This document shows positions 61,020 to 64,000 of a DNA stretch of 64,000 nt, piece after piece (the first letter of the stretch is position 1; every line of letters begins with the position of its first letter). The DNA is taken from contig NZ_JAAZTU010000013.1 of the NCBI RefSeq assembly GCF_012395185.1, forward strand, positions 46,247-110,246, in the 5' to 3' direction. The DNA comes from Vibrio aestuarianus. Lineage in GTDB: Bacteria > Pseudomonadota > Gammaproteobacteria > Enterobacterales > Vibrionaceae. A model generated the notes under the pieces. That model saw nothing but the letters and a program-made list of their open reading frames with translations. It had not been told where the DNA came from and ran no database searches. Both the position numbers and the translations under genes were made by a program.

Positions 61020-63419
61020 ATGCGTAAAATAAGTGTATTGTTTTGTTCGCTATTTTTGGGGATGCTTGGTGCAACCCCTAGTTTTGCTCAGCAAAAACTT
61101 CCCTCAGGAGATGCAGCTGTTACAGGTGCTGTATATGCTCCCGCACCAGTAGATTATGAGAGGTATGTTAGGGTTACTGTTGACATGGTAGATACTAGAT
61201 TCTGGCAGGAAGAAGTTTTGACTATCCCGGCTAATACCGCAGAGGGAACGATGATAATGGGAGAGCAGCATAGATTTAAGGATATAAATGCCGAAGGGAT
61301 GATTACCCTAAACTACACTTTAATAGATCATGATGAGTCGAGCGCTTTCGGGAGCGTAAGAATAAGATTTAATGGTCAAGGTACGATGAATACTTACTCA
61401 ATTCAACAGCAAGAAAGTGTTTGTGATAGTAATACTGAGGGTAAATACATTTTATACGCCCACAATAGAGCTAAATGTAAGTTTGAAGACGAGATAGACG
61501 ATGATGAGTGGGTTTATGTGTTTTGGAAACCTGAAGTATCTCCAGCAGTATCCGAGGAAGCAACCACGTATCAATTTAATGCCGCTTTACTATTTGCCAA
61601 CTTTGATGGGTTGCGAGTAGGAACCCCTCCGGAAGCATATGTAGATTTATTAGAGCATCCTGAGAAGTTATACCAGCAGGGGCACGGGTACCTCCAGAAT
61701 TCTGAAATATCGGGGACAATTAAAATTCGTCTCCCTGAGAATGCTTTGGAAGAAAACAAAGTTATAACGGTATACGACTCTTCCAATAGGCCACAATCTC
61801 AAGCTTTTATGTCACCTCAATTAGTCTCGGTCCAATTTACCCTTCCAGAGGGAGATAATCCACCATCGAGATTGAAGATTGAGTGCAACCTTAATGATGA
61901 AGTGGATGGCATTTTGGATGACCTATCTAGGCCAAGCATCTGTAATGGGGTAGAAGAGTATGCGATAGACAATGATGAGCATCCGTTAAAAAATAACGAC
62001 TTAAAGTACTTGGTAGACTCTGAGATGGATGATGAAACCATTTCTGCATTATTATCAATGTTTCCTATTCAAGATTATAACGACTTAAAGTACTTGGTAG
62101 ACCCTGAAATTGATGATGAAACCATTTCTGCATTATTATCAATGCTTCCTATTCAAGATAATAACGACTTAAAGTACTTGGTAGACCCTACAATCGATAA
62201 TAACGGCAACATTCCCGGAGTATTAGCGGCTCTTGTAGCGAGGTCAGGCTACCATAAACTAAGCACCAGTGATGGTGATAGAGATATGGAAGAAGTTATT
62301 GATTCGATACTTTCGGCCTTAGGAGAAGACTGGGAAGATATGGATCCAGTAGTGGCGGCGGCTCTTATCTATTCCTACCTTAACGACGCCTCAGGTGTAT
62401 TCATGCTAGGTGCGAGCGTACACAAATTAGAAGACAAATATCTAGAAGCAGAAAATAAAAAGTATGTAACTCATAGTGGATATTGGGATTTCTTTAACGA
62501 TGGTTTTTTCGCAGATCCATCAAATAAAGACATGATATCTCCCGGAGCAGAGTTGTTTGGTCAATTATATGTTATGCCGGACTCCCAAATGATTACTGCC
62601 ACTAGGCTTATAGGTAATATAGCAAACCTACTTCCCGATGATTTGGTGGAGGTTTTCGATAATATTACTGTCCCTTATCTTGTGGGACCCGCTATCCCTC
62701 TTTACGATAGAAGCCGTCTAGAAACTAGAACATCGGAGTTTCACATGGACGGAGAAAACGCTAACGGCTTTAAAACTGGAAGCTTTAATGTTAACAAGAA
62801 TAAATTAATGGTTTTTGCTACGTTAACAGATGCGGACTACAGTGATAGTGAGATCGATATGTTCGAGGTAGATGACTGCCTTGCTAAAGGAAAGATTTTT
62901 GGCTTCGAAACCCTAGATTTCTCTGCATCAGACAGCGCAGAAATTACTCGCTGTGAATTTCCACAGTCCAACAGCTACGTAACTATTCATCGTACCGGCG
63001 CATTAGAGGAACCTATAGCTGGTCAGGCAGAATATGAATTACGAGGTGAGCTAACATTCAATACAATAGATGGAGCGGGTGATCAAATTGAACCGTATGG
63101 TGACATTTATGTATTAATAAATGATACTCGCTATCCTATATGGAGTGTTGCACAGGGGAAGATGGCGGTAAATGAGAATACTACCTTTAGAGTTCCATTT
63201 AAAGTGCAATTCTTATCGTACTCAGATGATATTACGATAGAAACCAAAAACAAAATAATGGAAGAGGACAGCGGCAGTGACGATATGATTGGAAACATGG
63301 ATTACACCTGGAGTTTGAGTCCCAATGGAAGAGAAGAGGTTTTTTCTAGCACAGAAGAAGATGGTGATGGTGGCGCAACTCTAAGATTATCACTGATAAA
63401 AATTGGAGATGTTAGGTAA
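61020..63419 (+). CDS. Large exported protein of unknown function with an internal tandem repeat
   Basis: The ATG at 61020 follows AGGAAAATGGAT and starts a signal peptide ending near PSFAQQ, giving 799 residues. The ATG-like start at 60954 would place 22 odd residues before the signal. The mature protein is acidic. Two beta-rich regions (about 30-280 and 560-790) flank a central part with an 84-bp (28-residue) repeat, DLKYLVDPEIDDETISALLS, present twice and partly a third time (about residues 326-390). I do not recognise a family. No anchor, sorting signal or C-terminal secretion domain is clear. AGA, AGG and ATA codons are frequent, unlike in the core genes, which suggests transfer. Confidence 0.78.
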   Translation: MRKISVLFCSLFLGMLGATPSFAQQKLPSGDAAVTGAVYAPAPVDYERYVRVTVDMVDTRFWQEEVLTIPANTAEGTMIMGEQHRFKDINAEGMITLNYTLIDHDESSAFGSVRIRFNGQGTMNTYSIQQQESVCDSNTEGKYILYAHNRAKCKFEDEIDDDEWVYVFWKPEVSPAVSEEATTYQFNAALLFANFDGLRVGTPPEAYVDLLEHPEKLYQQGHGYLQNSEISGTIKIRLPENALEENKVITVYDSSNRPQSQAFMSPQLVSVQFTLPEGDNPPSRLKIECNLNDEVDGILDDLSRPSICNGVEEYAIDNDEHPLKNNDLKYLVDSEMDDETISALLSMFPIQDYNDLKYLVDPEIDDETISALLSMLPIQDNNDLKYLVDPTIDNNGNIPGVLAALVARSGYHKLSTSDGDRDMEEVIDSILSALGEDWEDMDPVVAAALIYSYLNDASGVFMLGASVHKLEDKYLEAENKKYVTHSGYWDFFNDGFFADPSNKDMISPGAELFGQLYVMPDSQMITATRLIGNIANLLPDDLVEVFDNITVPYLVGPAIPLYDRSRLETRTSEFHMDGENANGFKTGSFNVNKNKLMVFATLTDADYSDSEIDMFEVDDCLAKGKIFGFETLDFSASDSAEITRCEFPQSNSYVTIHRTGALEEPIAGQAEYELRGELTFNTIDGAGDQIEPYGDIYVLINDTRYPIWSVAQGKMAVNENTTFRVPFKVQFLSYSDDITIETKNKIMEEDSGSDDMIGNMDYTWSLSPNGREEVFSSTEEDGDGGATLRLSLIKIGDVR
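61995..62189 (+). repeat. 84-bp tandem direct repeat within the exported protein gene
   Basis: Copies begin at 61995, 62079 and 62163, exactly 84 bp apart. The first two are full and nearly identical, and the third keeps only about the first 30 bp. The unit is in frame and encodes 28 residues. Confidence 0.92.
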
Positions 63420-63526
63420 CCTTCTTATAATCGATTCATTGACTTTCTAATATCCATCAGGTACCGCTAAATAAGGTAGTATCTATATCTTTTGAAAGCA
63501 TAATTGTTCGATTTTCGGCATGTATC

Positions 63527-63571
63527 AAGGGCGTTGTTGATTAGTTTAATTATTTGTGAAACAACGCCCTT
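63527..63571 (+). terminator. Intrinsic terminator after the large exported-protein gene
   Basis: AAGGGCGTTGTT and AACAACGCCCTT form a perfect 12-bp stem with a 21-base loop, followed by TTAAAT. It is 107 bp after the stop codon. Confidence 0.75.
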
Positions 63572-63660
63572 TTAAATAACATAGAAACAGGTAAATTTTA
63601 GGTTTTGTTGCGTAATTCGGCCTAAAAAAAGCCCGAATCTATTTCGTATGCTTTTATTAA

Positions 63661-63999
63661 TTATAACTTGCTATATAATTGATACGTTGTCATATTATGA
63701 TAGTAAACTTTATAATATAGCTTTTCCTCATCAGAAAATAATATATCAACGTAACCGATTTCAAAGTTGAATGCAGTGCTATCATTATAATATCTTAATA
63801 ATGAAATGTATTCGCTATGAGAAACGGATTTTTCTATTTTTGACTTAAGTGCACTACGACCTTCTCTTAACCAAAAGTAGCATCTATTTAAGAAGCAATA
63901 AATTATTTTGAATGATAAAGTAAAAGCACTATGTGAATTCATACTTTCATCTTTTAAAATAATATTTTGAATAATGTTTCCATCATTATCTGTTTTGAT
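63661..63999 (-). CDS. Partial unknown protein, running off the window
   Basis: The frame stays open from 63942 to the right edge, with codons for KTDNDGNIIQNIILKDES before the internal ATG, so the true start is probably outside the window. At least 113 residues are visible. They are rich in Tyr, Ser, Lys and Ile, with no recognised motif. The DNA is very AT-rich, as in the rest of this accessory end. Confidence 0.55.
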   Translation of the reverse strand: MKTDNDGNIIQNIILKDESMNSHSAFTLSFKIIYCFLNRCYFWLREGRSALKSKIEKSVSHSEYISLLRYYNDSTAFNFEIGYVDILFSDEEKLYYKVYYHNMTTYQLYSKL

Positions 64000-64000
64000 A

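Noticed and set aside
63590..63650. Possible insertion-sequence end (GGTTTTGTTGCGTAATTCGG)
   Set aside because: It recalls terminal repeats of some IS5-type elements, but there is no transposase part, no matching second end and no target duplication in view.

Overview
The window is the replication-origin region of the second chromosome of a Vibrio species, plus about 60 kb to its right. The evidence is a parA2-parB2 partition operon, an origin with Dam-site iterons, and a 658-residue RctB initiator next to it. Genes typical of Vibrio chromosome II follow: chemotaxis cluster III, vqmR-vqmA, putA-putP, and ribB with an FMN riboswitch. The sequence resembles the V. cholerae side of the genus but I cannot name the species. 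The window opens inside potD and closes inside an unidentified minus-strand gene.

Layout. 1-2,671: end of potD, then parB2 and parA2 on the minus strand. 2,672-3,980: origin with parS2, 39-mer-like motifs, a DnaA box, six iterons at 22-23 bp spacing and an AT-rich stretch. 3,981-5,957: rctB. 6.3-11.3 kb: a lipoprotein hydrolase, small Vibrio genes, a YebC-family regulator and a beta-hydroxyacid dehydrogenase. 11.9-24.0 kb: one long chemotaxis operon (STAS, cheY, cheA, two cheW, a three-PAS receptor, cheR, cheD, cheB, a second receptor, a second STAS and a REC-PP2C-kinase protein), followed by a FapA-family gene. 26.0-32.1 kb: minus-strand lapB-lapD-lapG-lapC, in which lapC carries an in-frame amber codon. 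32.4-34.0 kb: pdxH, vqmA, the VqmR small RNA and a VqmA operator. 34.0-37.1 kb: two paralogous coiled-coil/PEGA exported proteins. 37.5-44.0 kb: the proline-use cluster. 44.2-53 kb: two chemoreceptors, an Lrp/AsnC regulator with an aldehyde dehydrogenase, a DUF1456 gene and riboswitch-controlled ribB. 53-58 kb: regulators, a rhodanese, a His-rich mini-protein and an MFS carrier. 58-64 kb: an AT-richer accessory end with a multidomain chitin-type LPMO, a large unidentified exported protein with an 84-bp tandem repeat, and a partial gene.

How the parts connect. RctB, its sites and three parS2 sites handle duplication and segregation of the chromosome. Three exact RctB 12-mers, one variant and a 39-mer-like core also lie between 34.6 and 40.4 kb and may be a remote titration locus. 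The chemotaxis operon couples a probable heme-PAS receptor to CheA and ends in a partner-switching module whose two STAS proteins differ at the phospho-acceptor position. The lap genes would control surface retention of a large adhesin not encoded here, and the amber codon in lapC predicts that export is lost or reduced. VqmA and VqmR form a quorum-sensing pair that in V. cholerae also represses biofilm.

Five ERIC-type repeats (two full length, three shortened) lie in the intergenic regions. Assignments rest on motifs and remembered families; no database search was run.
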